In this document: positions 7,147-15,963 of the stretch, piece by piece
Position numbering within the stretch: the first letter of the stretch is position 1
Layout of the letters: every line of letters starts with the position of its first letter
Origin: an uncultured Clostridia bacterium
GTDB lineage: Bacteria; Bacillota; Clostridia; Christensenellales; Borkfalkiaceae
Assembly: GCA_947088135.1 (NCBI GenBank)
Contig: CAMUFJ010000001.1
Location: 1 to 64,000, forward strand
Length of the DNA: 64,000 bases
Reading direction: 5' to 3'
The notes under the pieces: model-generated
Databases searched by the model: none
The model's input: the letters and a program-made list of their open reading frames with translations, nothing else
Told to the model about the DNA's origin: nothing
Position numbers and translations under genes: made by a program

Positions 7147-9750
7147 ATGGTTCGTTTCACTTTGGATTCGGAAAAGAAAGGGGTAGATGTTTCGAAACAC
7201 CTTTACGGACTCTTTTTCGAAGACATTAATCAATCGGCTGACGGCGGACTGAACGCGGAAATGGTGATCAATAATTCATTTGAATATGAATATTTCACCT
7301 ACGACGACTACGACTGTGAAAGTGCGGTTGAAGCGCGCAAACAAAACGGATTTTATTGGGATATTTACGGCGCAGGCCCTAAAACCATCAAGAAAACGGG
7401 GGGCATGAACGAGAATAATCCCTCCTATCTCTTCTTGGAGGTCGGCGGAATCTATCATTTGGAAAATCCGGGCTATTACACCAACGGCGGGTACGACGCT
7501 TACGGTATGCCCGTCATAAAACGGGAAACGTATAATTTCTCGATGTGGGTCAAATGCCTTGGCTTTCACGGCATCGCGAAGGTGTATATCCACGGGGCGC
7601 ACGGAAGGCACACGAGCATCGGCGAAATTAAGATTCCCGCGGGAACGGACGGCGAATGGGTAAAGGTTTCCACCTCCGTCATTGCCGAAAAGGACACGAT
7701 GGGAAGGCTTTGCATCGTTCTCGAAGGGAACGGAAAAATCGGAATCGACTACGTTTCCCTGCTTCCCAAAACGGTATGGGGGGATGAGAATAAATATCGT
7801 TACGGCAAGCTTTCGCCCCGCATGGTGCAGGTGTTAAAGGATTGCCATCCGTCTTTTTTGCGTTTCCCCGGCGGTTGCGTCGTGGAGGGCGATGTATCCT
7901 TCGACTATCAGTATAAATGGAGAAACACCGTAGGCCCTTTGGAACAAAGAAAACAAATTCCCAATTTGTGGCGGTATATGCAGTCTTACGGAGTGGGGTT
8001 CTATGAGTATTTCGCCCTGTGCGAGGATCTCGGCGCAGCTCCGCTTCCCGTGCTTCACTGCGGACTGTTATGCCAAATCCGCATGGGAGAACAGCGGAAA
8101 ACGGGCTATCAGCGTATTGTCCCCGGAACGGAAAAATTTCAACACGAGGTTATCGATAACGTCGCCGATCTCATCTATTTTGCAAAGGGTGACGTTGCTT
8201 CCTCCGACGCAAAAGAGGCGTATTGGGCAAAAGTACGCGCCGATATGGGGCACCCTGAGCCGTTCGAGCTCGAATATATCGGAATCGGAAACGAAAATTG
8301 GGGCTACGAATATTTCGATAACTTCGCCGCGTGCCTTTTGGGCGTTCGGCAGTATATGCATAAGGGTCGTATGACCGATTTGTTGGAACAATTCGGGATT
8401 ACGATCGTAACCACCTGCGGAGTAGATATCCGCCCGTCCGATTCCAACGATTCTTGGAAAATCATCAACGAAAAATATCGCGACATGATTGTCGACGAGC
8501 ACGTCTACAATTCTTATCAGTGGTTTATCGACAACACAAAACGCTATGATTGCTACGACAGAAACGGCGCAAAGGTGTTTATGGGAGAATACTCCATGCA
8601 CACCATGTCGGACGGCAGGGGGCGTTTAAACGGCGACAACAACCTGCGCTCCGCCTTGGCGGAAGCGGCGTTTTTAACGGGCTGTGAACGCAACTCCGAC
8701 GTCGTAAAGATGACTTGTTACGCGCCCTTATTCGCTTCCTCCTACCATTATCGCTGGACGCCAAACCTTATTTGGTTCAACGCGCGGGACGTGATGCTCA
8801 CGCCCAACTACTACGTACAGCAAATGTTTGCCGCGAACGTAGGTAAATACACTCTGACGGACGTTTGCGAAGTCGATCCCGACAATGCAGGCGGACTTTT
8901 GATCGGCGGTCATCGCACGGCAAGCGCGGTTGCAAGCGTAAGCGTGAAGGACGCGGAAACGGGGGAACAGCTCTATTATCACAGCTTTGCGGACGGCATG
9001 GGCGATTGGAAGGCATACTCCAACTGCCGCGGCGGGCACATTGAAAACGGCGAGCTGATCATAGAAGAGAGCGACGCGTTTAACGGATTCTACTTCGACA
9101 AGGAACGCTTCGGCAACTGCGAGGTGGAAGTGGAGTTCCGCCGTATTTCGGGCGAACAAAGCTTTATTGCGGGCGTGGGTGTTGCCGACGTGCGCGATGC
9201 GGGCACGATGGATAACGCAGGTTTCTCCATTTGCTGTCAGTACGGCAAAAACCACAAGGGCTATGACGTTTCATTCGATAAACGCGTCGACTTCATGCGC
9301 ACTGTTTGCGAAATGATGGGGAAAGACAAATTCTTGGGTTACAGTCCCGAAGGAAACCGTCTGCGCCTCGTCTATACGCAGAATAAGTTTATCGCGTCCA
9401 TTTATAAGGACGGAAAGTGGAACGAAGTACTTAACAAAAATATTTGGAAGGTGAACGAACGCGTTTTCCAAAGCGCGACGGTGGGCGAAGACGGCAAAAT
9501 CTATCTCAAAGTCGTAAACGTTTCGGGAAAGGACGAAACACTCTCCGCAACGCTCGTCGGCTTCGGCGACAGGAAAAAGGCGAAAGTCACCACTCTTTGG
9601 CACGAGGACGTAACGGTGTTCAACGAAATCGGCGTCCGCTCGGGCAAAACGTGCAATATCGTTCCCGTAAACAGCGAAATTGCCATTGACAAAGGTGTTT
9701 TAAAAGCGAAGCTGAAAAATAACAGCGTCAACGTGTTCGTAATCGAATAA
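7147..9750 (+). CDS. Alpha-L-arabinofuranosidase, glycoside hydrolase family 51
   Basis: Removes arabinofuranosyl side chains from plant-derived oligosaccharides. The N-terminal HLYGLFFEDINQSADGG is typical of GH51. A CBM4_9-like beta-sandwich (about 100-210) precedes the catalytic barrel. The acid/base Glu is E383 in IGIGNENWGYEY and the nucleophile E481 in FMGEYSMH. At 867 aa it exceeds the ~500-660 usual. A concanavalin/LamG-like module seems inserted in the C-terminal part at about 610-760, before the closing beta-sandwich. With no signal peptide it should act on imported oligosaccharides. It stands alone between a consensus promoter and a strong terminator. Confidence 0.93.
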   Translation: MVRFTLDSEKKGVDVSKHLYGLFFEDINQSADGGLNAEMVINNSFEYEYFTYDDYDCESAVEARKQNGFYWDIYGAGPKTIKKTGGMNENNPSYLFLEVGGIYHLENPGYYTNGGYDAYGMPVIKRETYNFSMWVKCLGFHGIAKVYIHGAHGRHTSIGEIKIPAGTDGEWVKVSTSVIAEKDTMGRLCIVLEGNGKIGIDYVSLLPKTVWGDENKYRYGKLSPRMVQVLKDCHPSFLRFPGGCVVEGDVSFDYQYKWRNTVGPLEQRKQIPNLWRYMQSYGVGFYEYFALCEDLGAAPLPVLHCGLLCQIRMGEQRKTGYQRIVPGTEKFQHEVIDNVADLIYFAKGDVASSDAKEAYWAKVRADMGHPEPFELEYIGIGNENWGYEYFDNFAACLLGVRQYMHKGRMTDLLEQFGITIVTTCGVDIRPSDSNDSWKIINEKYRDMIVDEHVYNSYQWFIDNTKRYDCYDRNGAKVFMGEYSMHTMSDGRGRLNGDNNLRSALAEAAFLTGCERNSDVVKMTCYAPLFASSYHYRWTPNLIWFNARDVMLTPNYYVQQMFAANVGKYTLTDVCEVDPDNAGGLLIGGHRTASAVASVSVKDAETGEQLYYHSFADGMGDWKAYSNCRGGHIENGELIIEESDAFNGFYFDKERFGNCEVEVEFRRISGEQSFIAGVGVADVRDAGTMDNAGFSICCQYGKNHKGYDVSFDKRVDFMRTVCEMMGKDKFLGYSPEGNRLRLVYTQNKFIASIYKDGKWNEVLNKNIWKVNERVFQSATVGEDGKIYLKVVNVSGKDETLSATLVGFGDRKKAKVTTLWHEDVTVFNEIGVRSGKTCNIVPVNSEIAIDKGVLKAKLKNNSVNVFVIE

Positions 9751-9760
9751 ATTTTTATTT

Positions 9761-9794
9761 AAAATCCCCCGCACGAAACTGTGCGGGGGATTTT
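9761..9794 (+). terminator. Strong intrinsic terminator after arabinofuranosidase gene
   Basis: 14-bp perfect stem, AAAATCCCCCGCAC at 9761-9774 pairing with 9781-9794, 6-nt loop, ending in TTTT. The putative spoIIIA promoter begins right at its 3' edge. Confidence 0.9.
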
Positions 9795-9822
9795 CATATT
9801 TCAAGCCGAACCTTCATATGGT
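9795..9822 (+). promoter_or_regulatory. Putative sigma-E promoter of the spoIIIA operon
   Basis: CATATT at 9795-9800 and CATATGGT at 9815-9822, 14 bp apart, resemble the mother-cell sigma-E elements (-35 ending in ATATT, -10 CATACAnT). In B. subtilis spoIIIA is sigma-E dependent. The -10 ends 6 nt before the spoIIIAA ATG, implying little or no leader. Confidence 0.5.
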
Positions 9823-9828
9823 ATAGTA

Positions 9829-10668
9829 ATGCTTGAATTTCTACCGCCGCGCATCAAAGCCGTTCTGCGGCACGTCAATTTGAATAAACTTTACGAATTG
9901 CGCCTGCGGGCGGACAAGCCCCTGCGCGCCAATTTGAGCGGAGCTTTTTGCTGGCTGGGAGAAAACGGCGTCACCCTGCACGCATCTCACGCGCTTGTCC
10001 CCACGGAAAAAGAAATCGAGGACACGCTGTTTGCCGCAGGCGGATATTCCCTGTATGCGGTGGAAAATCAGATCCGACAGGGTTTTCTCACGGGAAAGTG
10101 CGGCGAACGCATCGGAATTGCGGGCTCTTTCGTCTACGAACGGGGTGAAGTTCTGTCGGTGCGTAACGTTACTTCGCTTTGTATCCGTATTCCGCACGCG
10201 GTATTGGGCTGTGCGGAAGAGCTTTACGCGCATTGTCTTGCCGACCGTCTGCGCTCCGTCATTCTGCTTTCGCCCCCCGGCGTAGGAAAAACGACCCTGT
10301 TGCGAGATTTAGCCCGCTTGGTAAGCGAAAGGCGGTCGCCGAATATTCTCGTCATTGACGAGCGCGGGGAACTCTCCGCGGGCGATTTGGGCGGCACGAG
10401 CGACGTTATGAAATTTGCCGATAAGCTTACCGCGTTTACGGCGGGAATCCGCGCGTTGCGCCCCGAGCTCATTGTGACGGACGAGCTGTTGCCGAGCGAC
10501 TACGAGGCGGTCAGACGGGCGACGGCGAGCGGGATTTGCGTATTGGCGTCGGCACACCTCGTCGATTTTGATGCCGTGCCGGACAAGCTCTTCGAGCGGC
10601 GCGCGCTTCTGACGGGCGTAGGAAAAATTGTGGAGATCAAGGACGAAGAGGGGAATCATGTGGCTTAA
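9829..10668 (+). CDS. spoIIIAA: Stage III sporulation protein AA, secretion-type ATPase
   Basis: AAA+/type II-IV secretion-like ATPase thought to power the SpoIIIA-SpoIIQ channel (feeding tube) between mother cell and forespore. Walker A SPPGVGKTTLLRDLARL is at about residues 145-161 and Walker B ILVIDERGEL follows. The ATG at 9829 is chosen because MLEFLPPRIKAVL aligns with the start of known SpoIIIAA proteins and the upstream GTG at 9781 lies inside the preceding terminator. No Shine-Dalgarno is visible. It is the first of eight spoIIIA genes. Length 279 aa. Confidence 0.92.
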   Translation: MLEFLPPRIKAVLRHVNLNKLYELRLRADKPLRANLSGAFCWLGENGVTLHASHALVPTEKEIEDTLFAAGGYSLYAVENQIRQGFLTGKCGERIGIAGSFVYERGEVLSVRNVTSLCIRIPHAVLGCAEELYAHCLADRLRSVILLSPPGVGKTTLLRDLARLVSERRSPNILVIDERGELSAGDLGGTSDVMKFADKLTAFTAGIRALRPELIVTDELLPSDYEAVRRATASGICVLASAHLVDFDAVPDKLFERRALLTGVGKIVEIKDEEGNHVA

Positions 10669-11125
10669 ATTTTTATTAGCCGCGCTCATCATCGCGTTTT
10701 GCGTGTTTTTAGGCTACCTCGCTTCGGGAAAGTCCCGCGCTCGAAAGCGGTATTTCAGTCAACTCGCGCTCTTTAACGAGCGGTATCTCAGCGAACTGAG
10801 CTACACGCGCAAACCGCTTGCGGAATTCATCGCGTCCTTTACCTATTCGGGTGATTTTGAAAAATCGTTAAAAGGGCTTGCGGAAAACCGCAACGCAAAG
10901 GTAGATTATTCTTATCTCAATGCCGACGAAAGAAAGCTCTGCAACGATTATTTTACGGCGCTCGGAACAGGGGACAGCGGTGCGCAAAAGAGCTATTTTT
11001 CCGCACAAAAAATCAGCTTGGAGGAGAAAAAGACGGAAAGTGAAAAGGAGTGCAAGGCAAAGAGCGAACTGTATATCAAGCTCGGGCTGCTCGCCGGACT
11101 CGCGTTCGTCATCTTAATTGTATAA
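10658..11125 (+). CDS. spoIIIAB: Stage III sporulation protein AB
   Basis: Membrane-anchored component of the SpoIIIA complex, related to type II secretion GspF-like proteins. A single N-terminal membrane segment (about residues 2-20, WLKFLLAALIIAFCVFLGY) and a C-terminal hydrophobic stretch bracket a charged helical body. The ATG at 10658 is preferred: it follows GAAGAGGGG and overlaps the spoIIIAA end by 11 nt. Length 155 aa, shorter than the ~171 of B. subtilis. Confidence 0.88.
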   Translation: MWLKFLLAALIIAFCVFLGYLASGKSRARKRYFSQLALFNERYLSELSYTRKPLAEFIASFTYSGDFEKSLKGLAENRNAKVDYSYLNADERKLCNDYFTALGTGDSGAQKSYFSAQKISLEEKKTESEKECKAKSELYIKLGLLAGLAFVILIV

Positions 11126-11322
11126 TGGATATTTCGATTATATTTAAATTAGCGGCAATCGGTATCATCATTACCGTCGTTTGCCAAGTATTGAAGAAAT
11201 CCGACCGCGATGATATTTCCACCGTCGTTACGATTGTAGGGCTCGTTATCGCGCTCACCGTAGCCGTAACCATGATCGGCGACCTATTTAAAACGGTGCA
11301 GGAAATATTCGGAGTCTACTGA
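11125..11322 (+). CDS. spoIIIAC: Stage III sporulation protein AC
   Basis: Small two-helix membrane protein of the mother-cell SpoIIIA channel. The length of 65 aa equals the family norm. Two hydrophobic segments (IIFKLAAIGIIITVVCQVL and VTIVGLVIALTVAVTMI) flank a KKSDRDD turn. The start overlaps the spoIIIAB stop (TAATG), showing translational coupling. Confidence 0.93.
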   Translation: MDISIIFKLAAIGIIITVVCQVLKKSDRDDISTVVTIVGLVIALTVAVTMIGDLFKTVQEIFGVY

Positions 11323-11323
11323 C

Positions 11324-11719
11324 ATGGAGATATTTCAGCTCGTCGGGATCGCCTTTATTACCGCCGTTGCCGCACTACTCTTAAAGGGGACGAAGCCGGA
11401 GCTCGCTTTCGCCGTTACCATCGCGGGTAGCATTATTTTGTTGCTCTTTACCTTCGAACTCTTCCGCGACAGCATTTCGATCTTCGGCAAAATCGCAGAA
11501 GCGACGGGGATTCAGTCCTCCATGGTCAAAATTCTGCTGAAAATGGTAGGCATCGGCTACCTCGTCGAATTCAGCGCGGGAATCTTAAACGACTTCGGGC
11601 AAAATTCCGTGGCGGACAAGCTCGTGTTTTGCGGAAAAGTTGTGGTGCTCATTCTCGCAATACCGATTATCGAAAGCGTGCTTACCCTCATCGGCCAGCT
11701 TTTGGGGTTGATCTCATGA
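11324..11719 (+). CDS. spoIIIAD: Stage III sporulation protein AD
   Basis: Membrane protein related to SpoIIIAC, part of the SpoIIIA complex. Length 131 aa with about four hydrophobic helices; the family signature is seen in GIGYLVEFSAGILNDFGQNSVADK. It begins 1 nt after spoIIIAC and overlaps spoIIIAE by 4 nt (ATGA). Confidence 0.93.
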   Translation: MEIFQLVGIAFITAVAALLLKGTKPELAFAVTIAGSIILLLFTFELFRDSISIFGKIAEATGIQSSMVKILLKMVGIGYLVEFSAGILNDFGQNSVADKLVFCGKVVVLILAIPIIESVLTLIGQLLGLIS

Positions 11720-12906
11720 AGGCGCGCACCAAGAAAAAGCTTTTCGTGTTTCTCCTCGTCGGGCTTGCTTTGCTTATGATCTTGCTTCTGGGCGCGCCTC
11801 GGCGTGCGCACGCCGTAACCGAAGAGGAAGCAAGAGAGCAGGTAGAACAGATGATCGAAGAGCTCTTGGCGGCGCTCGACACGGAGGAACTGCAAAACTA
11901 TCTCGATACTTTAAAAGACTTTCGCGGAATCAATATCAAAGAAAAACTCATGAGTGTTATCACGGGGGACTATTCGCTCGATTATTCTTCTCTGTTTTCT
12001 TCCGTAATATCGCTCGTTTGGGACGAAGCGCAGGTTATGTTGCCCGCATTTGCCGTCATTTTAGCGGTGGCACTCCTTTGCGGTGCATTAAACTCTGTGA
12101 AAAACAGCTTTATGGACAGTACTATGTCAGACATAATTAACTTCATCGGTTATATTATGGTCGGCACAGTGATTCTTGCCTGTCTGATAGGAGTATTGCA
12201 GGCAGGATTTGACGCGATCACGCAAATGAAAAAGCAAATGGAAATCGTTTATCCCGTTTTGCTCACGCTTATGGCGGCAAGCGGGGGTTCCGTTTCGGTG
12301 GGGATATTCCGCCCCGCAGTCGCTTTTATGAGCGGGGCGATCACAAACCTATTTACGGCGGTAGTTTTGCCCACCTCGGTTGCCGTGATCGTGCTTGCAT
12401 TCGTCGGAAACCTTTCGAGCGAGGTTCGCACGGAACGGCTCGGCGAACTGTTTAAAAGCTTTAATAAGTGGATTGTCGGGCTCTCTTTGGGACTTTTCAG
12501 CATTTTTCTCACCGTACAGGGGATTACCTCCGCGCAATACGACGGGCTTTCTCTGCGCGCCGCAAAATACGTTCTCTCGGGTTCCGTGCCGATTGTGGGA
12601 GGATTCCTGTCCGGCGGGCTCGATTTGGTAATAGCAGGCAGCGCGATCATTAAAAACGCGTTCGGATCTTTCGCCGTGTTTTTGCTCTTCGGAACGTTGC
12701 TCCGTCCGCTTTTGCTCATGGTCGTATTCCAACTTTTTCTCCGTCTGTCCGCGGCGGCAACCGAGCCTGTCGGCGGGAAAGTATCTTCCTTTCTTTCCCG
12801 TTTGGCGGGGGACTGCGGTTACTTTCTTGCGGGACTATTATGTATCGCGTTTTTATATTTTCTCACGCTGATGTTGCTCATATGCTCCACGGGGGTCATC
12901 TACTGA
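11716..12906 (+). CDS. spoIIIAE: Stage III sporulation protein AE, polytopic membrane protein
   Basis: Large multi-pass component of the SpoIIIA-SpoIIQ channel. It has an N-terminal signal-like segment (LFVFLLVGLALLMILLLG) followed by AHA, an extracytoplasmic helical region, then about eight hydrophobic helices. The ATG at 11716 overlaps the spoIIIAD stop. Length 396 aa, as in the family. At 12118-12138 the gene contains the dispersed 21-nt repeat, read here as STMSDII just before a membrane helix. Confidence 0.93.
   Translation: MKARTKKKLFVFLLVGLALLMILLLGAPRRAHAVTEEEAREQVEQMIEELLAALDTEELQNYLDTLKDFRGINIKEKLMSVITGDYSLDYSSLFSSVISLVWDEAQVMLPAFAVILAVALLCGALNSVKNSFMDSTMSDIINFIGYIMVGTVILACLIGVLQAGFDAITQMKKQMEIVYPVLLTLMAASGGSVSVGIFRPAVAFMSGAITNLFTAVVLPTSVAVIVLAFVGNLSSEVRTERLGELFKSFNKWIVGLSLGLFSIFLTVQGITSAQYDGLSLRAAKYVLSGSVPIVGGFLSGGLDLVIAGSAIIKNAFGSFAVFLLFGTLLRPLLLMVVFQLFLRLSAAATEPVGGKVSSFLSRLAGDCGYFLAGLLCIAFLYFLTLMLLICSTGVIY
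12118..12138 (+). repeat. Dispersed repeat, copy A (inside spoIIIAE)
   Basis: 21 nt identical to copy B: AGTACTATGTCAGACATAAT plus one T. Read in frame as STMSDII. Confidence 0.8.
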
Positions 12907-13361
12907 TGAAGGAATACATTCTCTCGATTGCAGGGATCGTTCTTCTTTCCGCCGTTATAACGGTAATTTTACCGAGCGGAAAAATGGGTAAATTTATCAA
13001 GGGCGCAATGAAGCTGTTCACGCTCGTTGTGCTCGTGTCGCCGTTCGTCAAGCATTTCGAAAAGGGGACGATCGTCATGCCCGAAGAAAGCATTAAATTA
13101 AATATAGAATATCTTTCCCATTGCGCCTCCACCCTTGCGGAAGCAGACGAGAGGGCGATCGCGGAAGAATTGTCCCAAACTTACTCCGTGACGGCGGAGG
13201 TAAAAGTGGAGAGAAAGGCGGAAGCACAATTTCCGCTTGAAAAAATCTTTGTAAAGATCATAGATTTCGGCATAAACGGACAAGACGAACATATACATAT
13301 TATGAGCCTGATCCAAGAGAATGTTACAAACCGGTACGGCTGTCAGACGGAGGTAACGTGA
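12906..13361 (+). CDS. spoIIIAF: Stage III sporulation protein AF
   Basis: Membrane-anchored ring-forming component of the SpoIIIA complex. Two hydrophobic segments at the N-terminus (about 3-22 and 33-50) are followed by a soluble domain ending in an EscJ/PrgK-like fold in related proteins. The ATG at 12906 overlaps the spoIIIAE stop TGA by 1 nt. Length 151 aa, shorter than B. subtilis SpoIIIAF (~206). Confidence 0.88.
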   Translation: MKEYILSIAGIVLLSAVITVILPSGKMGKFIKGAMKLFTLVVLVSPFVKHFEKGTIVMPEESIKLNIEYLSHCASTLAEADERAIAEELSQTYSVTAEVKVERKAEAQFPLEKIFVKIIDFGINGQDEHIHIMSLIQENVTNRYGCQTEVT

Positions 13362-13711
13362 AGCTCGACGTAAAAAAGCTTTGGCAGAATAAAACCTTCC
13401 GCATCGTCCTCATCGCAATTCTCGCGCTCGTGCTTCTATTCGCCGCATGGAAAGTTTTCTATCGGGACGGCAGCAAAGAGGCAAGTGCGTATCTTCCCAC
13501 CCAGCAGGAAACGAGGCTTGCGCTGTTGCTCTCCAAGATCGAGGGGGTGGGCGAGGCGACCGTCATGATTGGCGAGGAAAACGGGGAGGCGGTGAGCGTG
13601 ATCGTCGTGTTTAGCGGTGAGGACGGCTTCCTGACCCGAATGCGAGTCATCGAAGTTGCCGCAAACGCACTCGGCATCGATCCAAATCGGGTACAGGTGT
13701 ACCCCGCATAA
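13358..13711 (+). CDS. spoIIIAG: Stage III sporulation protein AG
   Basis: Forms a large ring of the sporulation channel. The GTG start has a strong Shine-Dalgarno (GGAGGTAAC) and overlaps the spoIIIAF end by 4 nt. One membrane helix (about residues 15-32) is followed by the ring-building motif domain with LLSKIEGVGEATVMI and VIEVAANALGIDPNRVQV. Length 117 aa, much shorter than B. subtilis SpoIIIAG (~229); the long linker between helix and ring domain is reduced. Confidence 0.88.
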   Translation: MKLDVKKLWQNKTFRIVLIAILALVLLFAAWKVFYRDGSKEASAYLPTQQETRLALLLSKIEGVGEATVMIGEENGEAVSVIVVFSGEDGFLTRMRVIEVAANALGIDPNRVQVYPA

Positions 13712-13743
13712 TTTCGGAAACTTATAAAGAAGGAGATAAACAT

Positions 13744-14229
13744 ATGTCCAACACCAAAAAAATCGTACTGATGTCAACCCTTGTGCTGTTGCTTGCCGTT
13801 ACCGCGGTATTCAACTTCCTGCTTGCCGGTTCCGGTTCTGGCGTTCTCGACGCGAACGCGAGCGTGAAGGTCAACTACTTCACTACCTATCGCGACAACC
13901 GTGTTTCGACGCGCAGCGAAGAGTTCATTCAGCTCGACAGCGTCATCGCGGCTTCCGCTTCCGATTCTGCCGAGTACACCGCCGCCGTTCAAAGAAAGCA
14001 GGAGCTTGTGGAGATCATGGAAGACGAGCTCGTTATGGAAACCGTGCTGAAAGCAATGGGATTCTCGGATGCCGCCGTTGCGATCGGTGATTCCGAATAC
14101 ATCAACATCTTCATCAATTCCGACGAGCTGACGGCTGAAATGATCACGAAAATTCACTTCGCGCTCGAAGTTGAGCAAAATGTACGCGAAGGCAGCATCA
14201 TAATTATGCCTGTTTACGCAGAAAGTTAA
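13744..14229 (+). CDS. spoIIIAH: Stage III sporulation protein AH
   Basis: Mother-cell partner of forespore SpoIIQ; its ring-building domain interlocks with SpoIIQ across the intermembrane space. One N-terminal membrane helix (about 7-28), then a helical stretch with EYTAAVQRKQELVEIMEDEL, then the conserved C-terminal domain with KAMGFSDAAVAI and ALEVEQNVREGSIIIMPVY. Shine-Dalgarno AAGGAGATAA. Length 161 aa. Last gene of the spoIIIA operon. Confidence 0.92.
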   Translation: MSNTKKIVLMSTLVLLLAVTAVFNFLLAGSGSGVLDANASVKVNYFTTYRDNRVSTRSEEFIQLDSVIAASASDSAEYTAAVQRKQELVEIMEDELVMETVLKAMGFSDAAVAIGDSEYINIFINSDELTAEMITKIHFALEVEQNVREGSIIIMPVYAES

Positions 14230-14289
14230 GGAAAAACAGTAGTAAATTTGCAAAAGATGTGTTATAATAGTATCCGCAAAGGAGTTATT

Positions 14290-14667
14290 ATGGCAAGTAT
14301 CAAATATAATCCCAACGGACAAAAAGGAAAAATTACCTATAATTCCGACATTGTAAGCGGTATCGTCGTGCTCAGCCTCAGGGAAACGGAGGGCATCGAG
14401 CTCGTTCCTTCCAAAAGCAAAGGCATTAAGCTCAGCTTCGAAAAGGAAGGCGTTTACGTAGACATTTCCGTTATTGCACATTACGGCTACAACGTTCCTG
14501 AAATTGCCTACGGAATTCAGCAAACGATTAAGCAGATGGTGGAATCCATGACGAAGTACAAAATCGCCAAAGTAGACGTACACGTACAGAGCGTCGTATT
14601 CCCCGAAGCAAAACCTGTTGCGGAGGAAAACGCACAGCCCGAAGACGGGGAAGAGAAAGACAACTGA
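14290..14667 (+). CDS. Asp23/Gls24 family envelope stress response protein
   Basis: Small Asp23-family protein (YqhY-like), 125 aa. Signature-like segments are GKITYNSDIVSGIVVLSL near the N-terminus and VDISVIAHYGYNVPEIA in the middle, and it ends with an acidic tail. The ATG at 14290 has AAAGGAG upstream; a TATAAT lies at 14263-14268 with no good -35. It sits between the spoIIIA operon and nusB, the same order as accBC-yqhY-nusB in B. subtilis but without accBC. Confidence 0.88.
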   Translation: MASIKYNPNGQKGKITYNSDIVSGIVVLSLRETEGIELVPSKSKGIKLSFEKEGVYVDISVIAHYGYNVPEIAYGIQQTIKQMVESMTKYKIAKVDVHVQSVVFPEAKPVAEENAQPEDGEEKDN

Positions 14668-14671
14668 GAAC

Positions 14672-14703
14672 AATTCCCTTTCCGCGCAGGAGGGGAATTT
14701 TCT
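14672..14703 (+). terminator. Possible weak hairpin between asp23 and nusB
   Basis: AATTCCC pairs with GGGAATT across 14 nt and is followed by TTTCTCG. It could be a partial terminator or attenuator. It is not strong enough to separate the two genes with certainty. Confidence 0.35.
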
Positions 14704-14719
14704 CGTAAAGAGGAGCACT

Positions 14720-15112
14720 ATGAGAAAAAACGCGCGAGAGGCGGTCTTTAAAATCGTATTCGCCACCATGTTTCATACCGACTGTACCGCGGGCTTCCGC
14801 GGCGAGGTTTACCGCAAAGAAAAGTTGACGGACGAGGATAAAACGTTTGCCGAAAAACTGTTCAGTGAAATTCAATTTCACCGTGAGGAACTCTCGGCTC
14901 TGATTGCCGAGCGTGTAACTCATTTTGCCGAATACCGTATTTATCCCGCAGACAAGTCGGTTATGCTCATCGCCTTAACGGAAATCAAGTATTTCGACGA
15001 CGTTCCGAATATCGTTTCCGTTAACGAAGCGGTTGCGTTGGCGCGCAAGTATTCCACCGAGAATTCCGCCGACTTTGTAAACGGTGTGCTCGGAGGTTTC
15101 ATCAACGCATGA
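14720..15112 (+). CDS. nusB: Transcription antitermination factor NusB
   Basis: RNA-binding factor that, with NusE, supports rRNA antitermination. RKNAREAVFKIVFATMF at the N-terminus and NEAVALARKYSTENSADFVNGVL near the C-terminus are diagnostic. The ATG at 14720 follows AGAGGAGC. Length 130 aa. The stop overlaps the folD start by 4 nt. Confidence 0.93.
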   Translation: MRKNAREAVFKIVFATMFHTDCTAGFRGEVYRKEKLTDEDKTFAEKLFSEIQFHREELSALIAERVTHFAEYRIYPADKSVMLIALTEIKYFDDVPNIVSVNEAVALARKYSTENSADFVNGVLGGFINA

Positions 15113-15963
15113 AACTGATCGACGGAAAAGAAACGGCACGGCAGATCCGCGCCGAATTAAAAGCGAGCACATTGGCGTTCGAAAAAGAGCACGGTAAAAA
15201 AATAGGGCTTGCCGTCGTAATGGTCGGGGACGATCCTGCTTCGCAGATTTACGTGCGCAATAAAATAAAGGCGTGCGAGGAAGTAGGAATTCGTTCCTTT
15301 GCTCACTATTTGCCAAGCGATACCGCGCAGCGGGAAGTGTTGGAGCTCGTCCGTGCGCTTGCGGGAGATCCTTCCGTTCACGGAATTCTCGTACAGCTCC
15401 CGCTTCCCAAACATTTAAACGCAAAAGAAATTCTCTCCGAGATTCCTGTTGAAAAAGATGCGGACGGATTTTGCGCGGAGAATGTAGGAAGGCTTGCGAT
15501 GAACGAAGCGGGCGGCGCGATCGCTTGTACGCCGAACGGCGTTATGGAGCTGTTAAAACGTTACGGAGTAGTTCTCAGCGGGAAAAAGGCAGTGGTCGTG
15601 GGGCGGAGCAACATCGTGGGGCGCCCGATGGCGTTGCTTCTTTTGAACGCGGACGCCACTGTGACCGTCTGCCATTCCAAAACGAGCGAACTTAGAGAAA
15701 TATGCTCCCGTGCCGATATTTTGATCGCCGCAATCGGAAAAGCGAAATTTATTACGGCGGACATGGTGAAGGAGGGCGCGGTCGTGATCGACGTAGGCAT
15801 GAACCGCGACGGAAGGGGTAACTTGTGCGGAGACGTCGACTTTGAAAACGTCAAAGAAAAGGCTTCTCTCATCACGCCCGTTCCGGGCGGAGTGGGTCCC
15901 ATGACCATCGCCATGTTGCTTGCAAACACCGTAATGCTCGCCGAGAGGTCAATATTATGCTGA
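15109..15963 (+). CDS. folD: Methylenetetrahydrofolate dehydrogenase / methenyltetrahydrofolate cyclohydrolase
   Basis: Bifunctional enzyme interconverting 5,10-methylene-, methenyl- and 10-formyl-tetrahydrofolate using NADP. IYVRNKIKACEEVGI (with the catalytic Lys region), the NADP-binding VVGRSNIVGRPMA, and the C-terminal TPVPGGVGPMTIAML are all present. Length 284 aa, the normal size. It overlaps ispA by 7 nt. The usual downstream neighbours xseA and xseB are missing here. Confidence 0.96.
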   Translation: MKLIDGKETARQIRAELKASTLAFEKEHGKKIGLAVVMVGDDPASQIYVRNKIKACEEVGIRSFAHYLPSDTAQREVLELVRALAGDPSVHGILVQLPLPKHLNAKEILSEIPVEKDADGFCAENVGRLAMNEAGGAIACTPNGVMELLKRYGVVLSGKKAVVVGRSNIVGRPMALLLLNADATVTVCHSKTSELREICSRADILIAAIGKAKFITADMVKEGAVVIDVGMNRDGRGNLCGDVDFENVKEKASLITPVPGGVGPMTIAMLLANTVMLAERSILC

